Positions 27,417-37,813 of a stretch of 64,000 nt of DNA are shown piece by piece. A program made the position numbers and the translations under genes. The notes below the pieces were generated by a model. That model ran no database searches. It was not told the DNA's origin and was given only the letters and a program-made list of their open reading frames with translations. Each line of letters opens with the position of its first letter. The first letter of the stretch is position 1. The stretch comes from Bacteroidia bacterium (GTDB lineage: Bacteria > Bacteroidota > Bacteroidia > B-17B0 > Aurantibacillaceae), in contig JAOAIP010000045.1 in the NCBI GenBank assembly GCA_026414605.1, forward strand, positions 45,379-109,378, given 5' to 3'.

Positions 27417-29404
27417 TATTGAACTTTGAATACACGAATCTTTGCTTTACGATGACGACTGTGAAGGCCATCAGGACACTTATCTAAATCTTTTTCATTG
27501 CAATATCTATAAGTACCTTTACCTTTATATTCTAAAATTTGTTTTTTAGATAGACCATTATCTACTAAATATCTATAAACTGTTTTTGCTCGTTCATTAG
27601 ATATTTGTTTGTGTTTAAATGAATTTCCATACATATCACTCCATCCTTCAATTTTTACAGATAATTTATATTGATTGAGCAGTTCAATATTTTTATTGAG
27701 TTTGGGAATGTATTCTTCTTTGATGTTGGCTTTGTCAAAGTCAAAATAAATGGAAGTGGTATCAAAACCGAGTTGGGCTAAAATAGCATCTGGTATTTCT
27801 CCTTTGGGTAATGTATTGATGTCAATTTTTTCAGTAGTAGAATGTGTGGCTAATGCAGGTGTATTTTCTATAATTTTTTCTAAATGAATTTTTATAGGAT
27901 TTAAACACGTATCGCATACAAGCAGGGCTTCATAAGATACCTTTTCTTTTTGGCCAATTGGTAATGTGAAGTTAGTTTCAGCGTTATTTATGGTCTTATT
28001 TTTAATTATCCAGGTAGGGTAGTAGGATTGATAAGGTGCAGGAATTTGAGCAGATAATGAATACACAGAATCATTGTTTTTATTAGCAATAATTTCACCA
28101 ATTACATTAGAGGAAGCAGGTATATTCTTAAACTTATCAAGATACAAAATTTTATAAATATCCATATCGCCATAACCACCTACTCTGTAGGAAGAGAAAT
28201 AAACATTTTTTTTAGTATCATCTTCAATATAGAAGATATCATCACCATAGGAGTTAATAGGCATACCAAGATTGATAGGTTCTGACCAACGAGTACCCGT
28301 CCATTGGCTTTTGAAAATATCGTATTCACCAAAGCCGGGATGACCTTTTGAAGAAAAATACAAGGTTTGTTCGTCATCGGATAAAAAGGGAGCGTCTTCG
28401 TCGTATTCAGTATTGATAGGAGCACCAAGATTTTCAGGAGAAGACCAAGATCCATCAGGATTTTTTCGGGAAACATAAATATCTAATCCACCTATTCCAT
28501 TTTCAGATTCACTGGTAAAAAACAATTTTTGTCCATCTTTCGTTAAAAAAGCATGATTTTGATAATAACCCATGTTGATGGTTTTATTCAAGGGTTTATT
28601 TTTTTTATTGTTTATTGAATCAATAGCAACTTGTGTAATTTTATTATCTTCAAAAATAAAGAGGTATTTTTTATTCCCTGAAATAGAAATAACAGCACGG
28701 TTTTTATTGGCTTTGATTTTCTTTTCTACAGCAGGGATGTAAAGATAATCTACTTTGTCAGGACTTCCATTTTTCATCTTTAAGGAATACATTGCTTCAA
28801 AATATTTTCCATCCCAATCGTTTCTTTTTTCTTTATCGTTATCTTTTCTTTTTGAAGTAAAATAAAGTTCTTCATTTAATACAACAGGAACATATTCAGG
28901 ATTTGGGGTATTTACTTTTTTACCTAAATTGACTACTTTAACATCAGAGGCGATATTGTTCTTATTTTGTAAAGCGTATTGACAATCGGCTTTGCGTTTT
29001 TTTAAATCGTTTTGAAACTCTTTATCATCATCTACTATGGCTGTTGCATCATTTAATTTTTCAAATAAAGGTAATGCTTTTTCACATTGCCCATAAAATT
29101 GATAGGACTTTGCCAAAGCATAAATAACATCGCCTGAAGTATCTTTGGGGCTATGGTTGTAAGCATTTTCTAAATAAGGCAGAGCATCTTCGTACAAGTG
29201 CATATAATTGGCTAATAATACACCCAAGGAGGCATTGGCTTTATAATTATCTTTGTCAATAGACAATGCTTTTTTGTATTCATCAATGGCTTTTTCTATT
29301 TTTAATGCTTGTGCATAACGTTCTGCTCGTTTAATATGTTTCTCAACACTTGAACAAGATGTCAATAAAAGAATAATCAAAAATGTAAAATAAAATTTAT
29401 ACAT
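27416..29404 (-). CDS. PorE-like lipoprotein: TPR, PD40 propeller and OmpA domain
   Basis: A 662-residue outer-membrane lipoprotein with lipobox LLTSC near residue 17. TPR helices (about 20-140) precede a PD40 propeller (about 160-420; FTSESENGIGGLDIYV, YFSSKGHPGFGEYDIF), a linker, and a C-terminal OmpA peptidoglycan-binding domain (about 550-662; IYFDFDKANIKEEYIPKLNK, ISNERAKTVYRYLVDNG). This is the architecture of PorE of the type IX secretion system, which anchors the machinery to peptidoglycan. OmpA proteins of the same type occur beside PorP in other genomes, so a dedicated adhesin role is an alternative. It heads the operon with yhhQ and ATL. Confidence 0.85.
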   Translation of the reverse strand: MYKFYFTFLIILLLTSCSSVEKHIKRAERYAQALKIEKAIDEYKKALSIDKDNYKANASLGVLLANYMHLYEDALPYLENAYNHSPKDTSGDVIYALAKSYQFYGQCEKALPLFEKLNDATAIVDDDKEFQNDLKKRKADCQYALQNKNNIASDVKVVNLGKKVNTPNPEYVPVVLNEELYFTSKRKDNDKEKRNDWDGKYFEAMYSLKMKNGSPDKVDYLYIPAVEKKIKANKNRAVISISGNKKYLFIFEDNKITQVAIDSINNKKNKPLNKTINMGYYQNHAFLTKDGQKLFFTSESENGIGGLDIYVSRKNPDGSWSSPENLGAPINTEYDEDAPFLSDDEQTLYFSSKGHPGFGEYDIFKSQWTGTRWSEPINLGMPINSYGDDIFYIEDDTKKNVYFSSYRVGGYGDMDIYKILYLDKFKNIPASSNVIGEIIANKNNDSVYSLSAQIPAPYQSYYPTWIIKNKTINNAETNFTLPIGQKEKVSYEALLVCDTCLNPIKIHLEKIIENTPALATHSTTEKIDINTLPKGEIPDAILAQLGFDTTSIYFDFDKANIKEEYIPKLNKNIELLNQYKLSVKIEGWSDMYGNSFKHKQISNERAKTVYRYLVDNGLSKKQILEYKGKGTYRYCNEKDLDKCPDGLHSRHRKAKIRVFKVQ

Positions 29405-29440
29405 AGTATAATTTTTTTGGCAAATATAGTATTTAAAAAA

Positions 29441-30502
29441 CTAAACATAAACAATCTCACCTGATGAGGTGGCTTTTATTGATCCAGTAGCGGTAGGTAT
29501 AGTGTTTGGTAGGTGCAGATATCTTAAATATCCTAATAATGCAAAAATGATGGATTCTTTGAATTTGACAATTTCTTTATCAGGAATAATAATGTTTTTT
29601 TGAGGGGATAGATATTTAATTCTTGAAACGAGATATTGATTGAATGCACCGCCGCCCGTAATAAGTACTTTTTTGATGCTTTTGTGATGAATGGACTGGG
29701 CAATCTGAATAGCAATATGTTCGGTCAATGTGGCTAATGTATCGGGAATAGACAAAGAATGTTTTTGAATAATGGGTAAATAGGTATTTTCAAAGTATTC
29801 TCTATTCAAAGATTTTGGGGGTTTTTGTTGAATAAATGGAAGTTGGTTGAGTTGATTGATCATTAAATTATGAACAGTTCCTTTTTTAGCGATAGTGCCA
29901 TTTTTATCGTATTTTTTGTTGAGTTTTTGAGCAAAATAATTGAGTGCTAAGTTGGCAATACAAATATCATAAGCAGTGCTTGTTTTTTGAACAAAGATAT
30001 TGGCAATGCCGCCGATATTAATGCAAGCATCGTAGTCAGAGAATAACAATTTGTCGCCGATGGGCACCAATGGAGCACCTTGACCTTGAAGGGCAATGTC
30101 TAAGTTTCTAAAATTATGAACTACGGGTTTTCCAATTTTTGCGGCAATTTGTGCAGGATTTCCCAATTGTACAGAAAATCCTTTTTGAGGGTAATGAAAT
30201 ACTGTATGGCCGTGTATAGCGATAAGATCTGCATTAAGATGATTTTTCTTCATCCAATTTAAAAGTACTTGGGCAATCCATTGTCCATATTTTACATCTT
30301 TTTCAAAAAAAAGTTCTGTAGAAGTAGTACGAATGGTAGATAATAATTGAAGGATATTTTTAGGATAAGAAATAGTAGTGGCTTTGATGAGTTGATATTT
30401 GATTTTTTTATTATGAAAATAAAATTTACATAAAGCCATATCTAATCCATCCATTGATGATCCTGACATTATTCCTATAACATTTAAGGGCGAGGCAGGC
30501 AT
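29441..30502 (-). CDS. anmK: Anhydro-N-acetylmuramic acid kinase
   Basis: AnmK phosphorylates and opens 1,6-anhydro-MurNAc released from peptidoglycan, feeding cell-wall recycling. The 353-residue protein has the ATPase-fold opening VIGIMSGSSMDGLDMALCKF, the substrate region AIHGHTVFHYPQKGFSVQLG, NFRNLDIALQGQGAPLVPIGD, and the adenosine motif TGGGAFNQYLVSRI. Length and motifs are normal for the family. It stands alone, upstream of the porE-like operon in the same direction (36-base gap), and is divergent from the SPFH gene. Confidence 0.95.
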   Translation of the reverse strand: MPASPLNVIGIMSGSSMDGLDMALCKFYFHNKKIKYQLIKATTISYPKNILQLLSTIRTTSTELFFEKDVKYGQWIAQVLLNWMKKNHLNADLIAIHGHTVFHYPQKGFSVQLGNPAQIAAKIGKPVVHNFRNLDIALQGQGAPLVPIGDKLLFSDYDACINIGGIANIFVQKTSTAYDICIANLALNYFAQKLNKKYDKNGTIAKKGTVHNLMINQLNQLPFIQQKPPKSLNREYFENTYLPIIQKHSLSIPDTLATLTEHIAIQIAQSIHHKSIKKVLITGGGAFNQYLVSRIKYLSPQKNIIIPDKEIVKFKESIIFALLGYLRYLHLPNTIPTATGSIKATSSGEIVYV

Positions 30503-30641
30503 AGGTTATTGAATGTTATTTGGTTGTATGCAAAATAAAAATGAGGAACTATTTTGGGACAAAATTACTGTTTTATATTGAATAATTTTTTCTTTTGATT
30601 TTTCATTTCATTTAAACAAAACTGGTTTTACTTTTTATCAT

Positions 30642-30673
30642 TTTGGTTATACAAAAATTTTTATCTACTTTTG
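30642..30673 (+). promoter_or_regulatory. Promoter of the SPFH protein gene
   Basis: TTTG (30642-30645), a 20-base spacer and TACTTTTG (30666-30673) match the Bacteroidota consensus. The leader to the ATG at 30700 would be about 20 bases. Confidence 0.75.
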
Positions 30674-30699
30674 CATAACTAATCCAAAAAAATATCACT

Positions 30700-31638
30700 A
30701 TGGGTACATTAACTATTATTTTAATTATTGCTATTGTCCTTTTAATATGGGACGGATTCAAAGTAGTTCAACAAGGGAAAGTGGCTGTACTTACGATATT
30801 TGGAAAATTTAGCCGCGTATTACATCCAGGTTTAAATCTCAAAATTCCATTTATTGAACGAGTATTTAGAGTAATATCTATTCAAAACCGCAGTGTAGAA
30901 TTGGGATTTCAAGCCATTACTGCTGATCAAGCGAATGTCAATTTTACAGCAATGTTATTGTATACTGTGTTAGATCAAAGAGAAGAAACAATTAAAAATG
31001 TGGCGTTCAAGTTTATTGATGAAAAGAGTTTTATGCAAGCATTAGTAAGAAGTGTAGAAGGATCGGTTCGTTCATTTGTGGCTACCAAAAAACAAGCAGA
31101 AGTGCTTTCGCTTCGCAAAGAAATTGTAGAAGCCGTGAAGTTACAATTAGATAAAACATTAGAAGATTGGGGGTATCATTTGATTGATTTACAAATCAAT
31201 GATATTACTTTTGATGAAGAAGTAATGCGAAGTATGGCCAAAGTGGTCGCTAGTAATAATTTGAAATTGGCTGCTGAAAATGAAGGACAAGCATTGCTTA
31301 TCACAAAGACCAAGGCCGCTGAAGCCGAAGGAAATGCTATTAAAATAGCCGCTCTTGCTGAAAAAGAAGCCGCTCAACTTCGTGGTCAAGGTATCGCACT
31401 CTTTCGTCAAGAAGTGGCAAAAGGAATGGCGTTGGCTGCCCAACAAATGCAAGATGCTAATTTGGATGCGTCTCTAATTCTATTTAGTATGTGGACAGAA
31501 GCCATTAAAAATTTTGCAGAACATGGCAAAGGAAATGTTATCTTTTTGGATGGCAGTACAGAAGGCATGGAAAAAACTTTGAAACAATTGATGGCTATTG
31601 GTAATATTAACATCAAGCCCAATAATTCTAAAAATTAA
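30700..31638 (+). CDS. SPFH/Band 7 (stomatin-like) membrane protein
   Basis: A 312-residue protein anchored by one N-terminal membrane helix (residues 3-18), followed by an SPFH domain (VVQQGKVAVLTIFGKFSRVLHPGLNLKIP cut into the usual strands) and an alanine- and glutamate-rich coiled coil (about 195-250). Stomatin-like proteins form large oligomers in membrane microdomains and often regulate proteases; FtsH is a classic partner and is encoded 7 kb away, but not in the same operon. Partner and exact role are not deducible from the sequence. Confidence 0.87.
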   Translation: MGTLTIILIIAIVLLIWDGFKVVQQGKVAVLTIFGKFSRVLHPGLNLKIPFIERVFRVISIQNRSVELGFQAITADQANVNFTAMLLYTVLDQREETIKNVAFKFIDEKSFMQALVRSVEGSVRSFVATKKQAEVLSLRKEIVEAVKLQLDKTLEDWGYHLIDLQINDITFDEEVMRSMAKVVASNNLKLAAENEGQALLITKTKAAEAEGNAIKIAALAEKEAAQLRGQGIALFRQEVAKGMALAAQQMQDANLDASLILFSMWTEAIKNFAEHGKGNVIFLDGSTEGMEKTLKQLMAIGNINIKPNNSKN

Positions 31639-31741
31639 GTAGGTATCAAATAATCATTTGATATTACGAATATTGGTTATTCAACAAGTTTTTTAAACAA
31701 TAAAGAAATTTACAAAAAGTATTTTTAAGTAAGAATGCAAG

Positions 31742-33769
31742 ATGTCAAAGTTTTCATCTTTTCCATTATTGCGTTTATTAATTCCGTTTGTCATTGGTAT
31801 TTTATGTTATGTTTATCATTTATCTATTCCTGTTTTTGTAAAAAATATAATTGAGAATTTTTACTATTTATTTTTTGTTGTTGTCATAGTTATAGCACTA
31901 AGCATTGTTCAGTTTTTCTTTAATATAAAATATTTTTTCAGTTTTATTGTTGATAGTAGTTTGTTTCTATTTGGTTATGGATTGAGTTATTATCAAGATT
32001 TATTACATCGTCCTGATTTTGTTGGAAATTTTATTAAAGAGAATGAATATCAATACATCATTGTAAAACCTACAGATGTTATCGTGCATAAAGAGGGCTT
32101 TAATAAATTGATTGTAGATTCCTATTTAATTTATGATAAAGATCAACACTTTCAAAAAGCGGAAGGGAAAATTCTCATCTATCTGCCTGCAGATACAACA
32201 TTTGACGCCATTTATCATCCAAATGCTTATTATCTTTTATCTGCTCAATTAAAACCATTAAAGCATCCTGAAAATCCTTATGTTTTTGATTATGCCAATT
32301 ACTTAAAAAAGCAATCTGTTTATTTTACTGCAAATATCAAGAGTACCAAAGAATTTCAATTTTTATCTTACAAAAAATTTTGGAGTATTAAAGATTGGGC
32401 ATTGTATGTACGTTATTACATTGTTCAATATTTTCAAAAAAACACCTATTTAGATAAACACAGCAAAGCCATTGCTACAGCCCTTCTCACGGGCTTTGAT
32501 GATGAGTTAGACAATGATATTATTCGTTCATTTGCTTATTCAGGAACTTTGCATATTCTTTCTGTATCAGGATTTCATACGGGCTTGTTATTTTTATTGA
32601 TAAATTTTATTTTTTCATTCATTGATCCATACAAAAACAAAAAGTGGTGGAGAATTATTATTACAATTAGTTGTTTGTTTTTTTATGCGTTTATATCAGG
32701 ATTTTCGCCGCCAATTGTTCGTGCAGCCATAATGCTTTCATTAGTTTTAATTCAACAGTATATTTATACAGATAGAATTATTCACACATTGAATATCTTA
32801 TCAGCAGCAGCATTTTTTGTATTAGTGATTAATCCTTTGTTTATCAATGATGTGGGCTTTTTGTTGAGTTTTTCGGCGATTATTGGGTTGGCTTATTTCT
32901 CACCTAAAATGATTTTTGAAAACCGATTTATACAAAGTATTTGGGATATTGTAAGTATGTCTATTGGTGCTCAAGTTGCAACATTACCTTTTGCATTGTA
33001 TTACTTTCATGGCTTTGCATTTTTATTTATTATTTCTAATATCATCATTATTCCACTTTCAACTATTATAATGTTCGTTGCTCTTCTTGCATTGTTTCCA
33101 TTCTCTTATTTTTCTATTTTACTCAATTATTTAATTCAATTATTATTGTATTTGAATTCTTTTCTTTCAACATCTTATACATATTACGATTGGATACATT
33201 TTACTTGGATAGATGCGATATTTTTAAGTTGTTTAATCATTATTAGTGGATTATTGATTCCCAAAATTTTTGATAAAGAAGTTTCTATTTTCAAATACAT
33301 TAATGCTGTTTTAATATTACTTATTCTTTGGATAAATGGGCATTTTATTTTTCAATTTTTTACTAATGATAAAAAAGCATTTTACTTGTATACAGATAAA
33401 AAACAAACTTATTATTGGATACAAAAGAATCAATCTATTGTTTTTAATACTTTGGATTCTATTGCAATCAATTATTGGGCTAAAAACTTACTTTTAAAAA
33501 GTTGCTATAAAAAATATAGTACTTATCCTTTTAATTATGTAATCATAAATGGTAAAAAAATTTTTATTGCAGATAAAGACAGAGATACAAGTTTGATACA
33601 ACAATTAAAACCAAATATTATTATATGGAAAAACAAAAGAAAAGCAAATTGGGAAAAATTTTATCATTCTGAATTGCAAAAAATTTATTGGATAAAAAAG
33701 CAATTTATTCAAACCTTTGATACTTCAAAAGTAAGTATTATTCAAAATGGCAAATGGTTGATGTTTTAA
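31742..33769 (+). CDS. comEC: ComEC/Rec2-family DNA uptake channel, without a metallo-hydrolase motif
   Basis: A polytopic inner-membrane protein of 675 residues. The N-terminal DUF4131-like part (about 1-190) is followed by the competence domain with ALLTGFDDELDNDIIRSFAYSGTLHILSVSGFHTG around residue 245 (read in two parts) and about eight further helices. ComEC carries transforming single-stranded DNA across the membrane. The last 140 residues are soluble, but the HxHxDH metal motif of the beta-lactamase-like domain found in many longer ComEC proteins is missing; shorter forms like this are common in the phylum. Its stop overlaps that of the convergent dnaB by four bases. Confidence 0.88.
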   Translation: MSKFSSFPLLRLLIPFVIGILCYVYHLSIPVFVKNIIENFYYLFFVVVIVIALSIVQFFFNIKYFFSFIVDSSLFLFGYGLSYYQDLLHRPDFVGNFIKENEYQYIIVKPTDVIVHKEGFNKLIVDSYLIYDKDQHFQKAEGKILIYLPADTTFDAIYHPNAYYLLSAQLKPLKHPENPYVFDYANYLKKQSVYFTANIKSTKEFQFLSYKKFWSIKDWALYVRYYIVQYFQKNTYLDKHSKAIATALLTGFDDELDNDIIRSFAYSGTLHILSVSGFHTGLLFLLINFIFSFIDPYKNKKWWRIIITISCLFFYAFISGFSPPIVRAAIMLSLVLIQQYIYTDRIIHTLNILSAAAFFVLVINPLFINDVGFLLSFSAIIGLAYFSPKMIFENRFIQSIWDIVSMSIGAQVATLPFALYYFHGFAFLFIISNIIIIPLSTIIMFVALLALFPFSYFSILLNYLIQLLLYLNSFLSTSYTYYDWIHFTWIDAIFLSCLIIISGLLIPKIFDKEVSIFKYINAVLILLILWINGHFIFQFFTNDKKAFYLYTDKKQTYYWIQKNQSIVFNTLDSIAINYWAKNLLLKSCYKKYSTYPFNYVIINGKKIFIADKDRDTSLIQQLKPNIIIWKNKRKANWEKFYHSELQKIYWIKKQFIQTFDTSKVSIIQNGKWLMF

Positions 33770-35343
33770 AAATCTTCTTCAATTTCGTTTCTTGAAATAT
33801 CATCAAAATCACCATCGTCTTTTGATTGATTCATACGAGAAGGAAGGATTTTATATTGACCAAGTTCTGAATCTCTTTCAAAATCAGTATTAGGAGCGAT
33901 AGTATTGGTGTCAAAATAATGGATATCGTCGAAATCGCTGAAATAACTGTATTCACCATTAAAGCGAAGTTTTACTTCAGTGGTTTTGCCATGTCTGTTT
34001 TTGGCTATATTGACAAAGGCAACACCTTTCAATTCGGGCTCTGTATCGTCTTTTGAATAATACTCAGGGCGATAAATAAAAAACACCATATCAGCATCTT
34101 GTTCAAGTGAACCTGATTCGCGAAGGTCTGAGAGTTTAGGCATTTTGGTTTCCTTTTCTTTTTCTACAGCACGATTTACTTGTGATAATGCAATAATAGG
34201 GATATTGAGTTCTTTGGCTAAACTTTTTAGTCCTCGGGATATACCGCTGATTTCTTGTTCTCTATTCGTATTAGCAGAACTTCTATCTCTATTACTCATT
34301 AATTGCAAGTAGTCAATGATGATGAGTTGAATGTTGTTATTGGCTTTTAATCTTCTGGCCTTGGCTCTTAATTCTGTGAGAGATAATCCCGAAGTATCAT
34401 CTATGTAAAGCGGAACATCTTTGAGTTTTTCTAATGTTTGTGCAATTTGGGCTAATTCATATTCAGTTAAGGTAGCGTTATTGATTCTATTGAGAGGAAT
34501 ATGTGTAACAGACGCTAACAAACGTTTTACGATATCTTGAGCAGTCATTTCTAAGGAGAAGATGGCTACAGGCATATTGTATTCTATGGCTGCATTTTTT
34601 GCAAAGGTCAGCATTAAAGCAGATTTACCCATCGCAGGACGAGCCGCCAATATGATAAAATGAGAGTTTTGCCATCCATTCGTTACGATGTCAATTTCTT
34701 TCAATCCAGATGGTACGCCCGTCAAGCCCGATTTATTCATGGATTCTTTTAAATTCTCAACAGTTTCTTTGATGAGTGTTGCTAAGTTTTTTTCACGGGC
34801 TTTTGTTACTTTTTCAACTAATTCAAATATGCTTTTTGTAGATTCTTCAATTAAATCAAACACATCTACACTATCTTCAAAAGCATTTTCAACAGAGGCC
34901 GTAGAGATTCTAATGACTTCTCTCTTTAAGTATTTTTCCATTAAAACACGAGCGTAAAATTCTATGTGTGCTGCTGATGCTACTTGATAAGTGAGTTGTG
35001 TCAAATAAGAAGCCCCGCCTATTATTTCTAATTTGCCCATTCTTCTTAATTCTTGTGTAACAGACAATAAATCAATGGGCTCTGAACGATTAGATAAATT
35101 CATTATCGCTTGAAAAATAATTTGGTGTTGGTCTTTGTAAAAAACTTCAGGAAATAAAATATCTGCCACTTTATTGAAAGCATCTTTTTCTAACATCAAT
35201 GCCCCTAACAATGCTTCTTCTATTTTTATATCTTGTGGTAAAACCTTTCCCTGTGCCAACAAAGTTTCAGGATGCAAATAAACTTTGGATTTTGTGAGTG
35301 AATTAATTTTTTTTGATTGGGTAAAACTTTCTATCTCCTTCAT
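33766..35343 (-). CDS. dnaB: Replicative DNA helicase DnaB
   Basis: DnaB unwinds DNA at the replication fork as a hexamer. The 525-residue protein has the N-terminal domain (EEALLGALMLEKDAFNKVADIL near residue 35) and the RecA-like C-terminal domain with Walker A ARPAMGKSALML, Walker B LIIIDYLQLM and the arginine-containing ESGSLEQDADMVFFIYRPEYY. The tail after residue 480 is acidic and family-variable. The longest frame uses TTG at 35367; the ATG at 35343 gives the usual N-terminal length. Its 3' end overlaps comEC by four bases in convergent orientation. No intein is present. Confidence 0.96.
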   Translation of the reverse strand: MKEIESFTQSKKINSLTKSKVYLHPETLLAQGKVLPQDIKIEEALLGALMLEKDAFNKVADILFPEVFYKDQHQIIFQAIMNLSNRSEPIDLLSVTQELRRMGKLEIIGGASYLTQLTYQVASAAHIEFYARVLMEKYLKREVIRISTASVENAFEDSVDVFDLIEESTKSIFELVEKVTKAREKNLATLIKETVENLKESMNKSGLTGVPSGLKEIDIVTNGWQNSHFIILAARPAMGKSALMLTFAKNAAIEYNMPVAIFSLEMTAQDIVKRLLASVTHIPLNRINNATLTEYELAQIAQTLEKLKDVPLYIDDTSGLSLTELRAKARRLKANNNIQLIIIDYLQLMSNRDRSSANTNREQEISGISRGLKSLAKELNIPIIALSQVNRAVEKEKETKMPKLSDLRESGSLEQDADMVFFIYRPEYYSKDDTEPELKGVAFVNIAKNRHGKTTEVKLRFNGEYSYFSDFDDIHYFDTNTIAPNTDFERDSELGQYKILPSRMNQSKDDGDFDDISRNEIEEDF

Positions 35344-35495
35344 AATCGGAATAAATTTTTGCTGCAATTTTAGGTTTAAAGTTACGAATTTTTATGCATG
35401 TGAATAAAAAAAATTTTTCCCTTAATAATCAATGATTTGCAGTACATTTGCTGTTGAAAAATTTGTTTATATTTTGAGAATAAATTTATTTAAAA

Positions 35496-36443
35496 ATGAT
35501 GAAAAAAATTATTAAAGCCGTTATTGCAGAAAAAGTACATCCTGTATTGTTTGATATTTTTCAATCTAAAAACATAGAATGCATAGATACTCATTCATTG
35601 ACTGAACAAGAATTTCTGAATGCTTTACAAGATGCTACAATATTGATTGTGCGTAGTAAGAAAATTGATGCTCATATTATAGATGCGGCCCCTCATTTGA
35701 AAATAATTGGCAGAGCAGGTTCAGGACTTGAAAACATTGATGTTGCTTATGCATCTCAAAAAGGTATTATTTGTCTTAATTCTCCCGAAGGAAACAGAGA
35801 TGCGGTAGCCGAACATACTATTGGAATGTTATTGATGCTTTTCAACAACTTAAAGAAAGCAGACACAGAAGTAAGAAATAATATCTGGGATAGAAAAAGT
35901 AATTGGGGCATTGAAATAAAACATCAAACAGTTGGAATTATTGGTTATGGTAATATGGGTAGTGCATTGGCTAAAAAATTAAGTGGTTTTGAGTGTTCTA
36001 TTTTAGTATATGATAAATATAAACAGGACATAAAAGATGATTTTGTGCAAGTGGTGGATTTAAAAAAGATTTTTGAATTAGCAGATATTGTAAGTATTCA
36101 TTTGCCATTAAATAAAGAAACCTTGTATTTGGTGGATGATAAATTTTTTGAAAAATTTCAAAAGTCAATTTATTTTGTAAATACATCACGAGGAAAAATT
36201 GTACGAACATCTTCTTTGGTCAATGCCTTAAAATCAGGGAAAGTAAAAGGGGCATGTTTGGATGTTATTGAATATGAGGATACTAATTTTGAACAGATGA
36301 CAACAATACAAACAGATGATTTTGAATATCTGAAAAAAAGTGATAAAGTAGTGCTTACTCCACACATTGCAGGATGGACATATCAGAGTTATGAAAAAAT
36401 ATGCAGAATTATTGCAGAAAAGGTGGTGGAAAAGTTGAAGTGA
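35496..36443 (+). CDS. D-2-hydroxyacid dehydrogenase (phosphoglycerate dehydrogenase-like)
   Basis: A 315-residue NAD-dependent dehydrogenase. The nucleotide-binding motif GIIGYGNMGSA is near residue 150, and the catalytic triad is visible as Arg in VNTSRGKIV, Glu in VIEYEDTNF and His in LTPHIAGWT. The N-terminal half (IGRAGSGLENID, NSPEGNRDAVAEHTIG) is closest to SerA, the first enzyme of serine synthesis, in the short form without ACT domains. No serC or serB is adjacent, so another 2-hydroxyacid substrate is possible. A TACATTTG element at 35443-35450 may be its promoter. A second ATG three bases on is equally possible as start. Confidence 0.87.
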   Translation: MMKKIIKAVIAEKVHPVLFDIFQSKNIECIDTHSLTEQEFLNALQDATILIVRSKKIDAHIIDAAPHLKIIGRAGSGLENIDVAYASQKGIICLNSPEGNRDAVAEHTIGMLLMLFNNLKKADTEVRNNIWDRKSNWGIEIKHQTVGIIGYGNMGSALAKKLSGFECSILVYDKYKQDIKDDFVQVVDLKKIFELADIVSIHLPLNKETLYLVDDKFFEKFQKSIYFVNTSRGKIVRTSSLVNALKSGKVKGACLDVIEYEDTNFEQMTTIQTDDFEYLKKSDKVVLTPHIAGWTYQSYEKICRIIAEKVVEKLK

Positions 36444-36493
36444 TATTTTCTTACTTTTTGCTTTTTAAATCTTTTTGTTGTAATTTTTTTCAA

Positions 36494-37699
36494 TTACAAT
36501 ATATGTCCTAACTTTGTTTTTTTCGTGGCTAAATAACAGGCATTGTGTGGATTAGCAGGAATAACAATAGGCACATTTTCTACAATTTCTAAATCGTATC
36601 CTTCTAATCCTACTCTTTTTTTAGGATTATTGGTTAATAAGCGAATTTTTCTAACGCCCAAGTCCCTCAATATCTGTGCTCCAATGCCATAATCTCTTTC
36701 ATCGGGGGCAAAGCCCAATTGCAAATTGGCTTCTACAGTATCTAATCCTTCTTCTTGCAATTTATATGCTTTAAGTTTATTCAATAATCCAATGCCTCTT
36801 CCTTCTTGATTTAAGTATAATAACACACCTCTTCCTTCTTTTTCTATTGCTTGCATAGCGGCGTGTAATTGTTCGCCACAATCGCAGCGTAAAGAACCTA
36901 ATACATCACCTGTCAAGCAAGATGAATGTACTCTGCATAAAATTGGTATATCTGAACTAATTTCTCCTTTGACTAAGGCCAAATGTTCTTGTCCTGTTGT
37001 TTTTACTCTATAAGCATGTAGTTTGAAATGCCCGTATTTTGTGGGCATATCTACAACTACAATTTTTTCTACAATGCTTTCTCTTTGCAAACGATAATGT
37101 ATCAAATCTTTGATTGTGATAATTTTAAGTTGAAATTTTTGTGCAAATTTGATGAGATCTGGTAGGCGTGCCATTGTACCATCGTCATTCATAATTTCTA
37201 CCAAAACGCCACTCGGTTGAAGTCCTGCTAATTTTGCTAAATCTACGGCGGCTTCGGTATGTCCGGATCTTCTAAGTACACCGCCTTTTTTGGCAACTAA
37301 AGGAAAAATGTGCCCAGGACGAGCAAAGTCCTCGGCTTTTTTATTAGGATTTATTAATGCTTGAATGGTTTTAGAACGATCATGTGCAGAAATTCCTGTA
37401 GTGCAACCATCTCCAATTAAATCAACAGATACAGTAAATGCCGTTTCGTGAAAAGAGGTATTTTGTGGTACCATAGGATCTAACTTTAATTCATTGGCTC
37501 TCTCTTCGGTGATAGCAACGCAAATTAATCCTCTTGCGTACTTGGTCATAAAATTCACGGCTTCGGGCGAAGCAAATTCAGAGGCCATAATAATATCGCC
37601 TTCGTTTTCACGATCTTCATCATCTACTACAATGACCATTTTTCCTTGCTTAATGTCTTCAATGGCTTCTTCAATGGTATTTAATTGGATGTCGGGCAT
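36494..37699 (-). CDS. ribBA: Bifunctional DHBP synthase / GTP cyclohydrolase II
   Basis: RibBA supplies both precursors of riboflavin: the N-terminal half (about 1-200) makes 3,4-dihydroxy-2-butanone 4-phosphate from ribulose 5-phosphate ([28 protein letters not shown]), and the C-terminal half (about 205-401) opens GTP (zinc cysteines in [33 protein letters not shown]). Both halves look intact. The TTG at 37705 is the longest start; the ATG at 37699 is preferred. No other rib genes and no FMN riboswitch are seen nearby. It is divergent from the thioesterase gene. Confidence 0.95.
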   Translation of the reverse strand: MPDIQLNTIEEAIEDIKQGKMVIVVDDEDRENEGDIIMASEFASPEAVNFMTKYARGLICVAITEERANELKLDPMVPQNTSFHETAFTVSVDLIGDGCTTGISAHDRSKTIQALINPNKKAEDFARPGHIFPLVAKKGGVLRRSGHTEAAVDLAKLAGLQPSGVLVEIMNDDGTMARLPDLIKFAQKFQLKIITIKDLIHYRLQRESIVEKIVVVDMPTKYGHFKLHAYRVKTTGQEHLALVKGEISSDIPILCRVHSSCLTGDVLGSLRCDCGEQLHAAMQAIEKEGRGVLLYLNQEGRGIGLLNKLKAYKLQEEGLDTVEANLQLGFAPDERDYGIGAQILRDLGVRKIRLLTNNPKKRVGLEGYDLEIVENVPIVIPANPHNACYLATKKTKLGHIL

Positions 37700-37805
37700 A
37701 GTCAAATTTTTCGCAAAGATAGGAAATTATTTACCGAATAAGGTTCTGCAAAATAGATTGAAAATTCTTAAAAAACATTGATTTTTTAATAAATTATATT
37801 TGATG

Positions 37806-37813
37806 TAAATTTG
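37806..37813 (+). promoter_or_regulatory. -7 element TAAATTTG before the thioesterase gene
   Basis: TAAATTTG fits TAnnTTTG and covers the TTG at 37811 that would be the longest start, ruling that start out. The first ATG, at 37823, is 9 bases further on, so the transcript would be almost leaderless. Confidence 0.5.
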
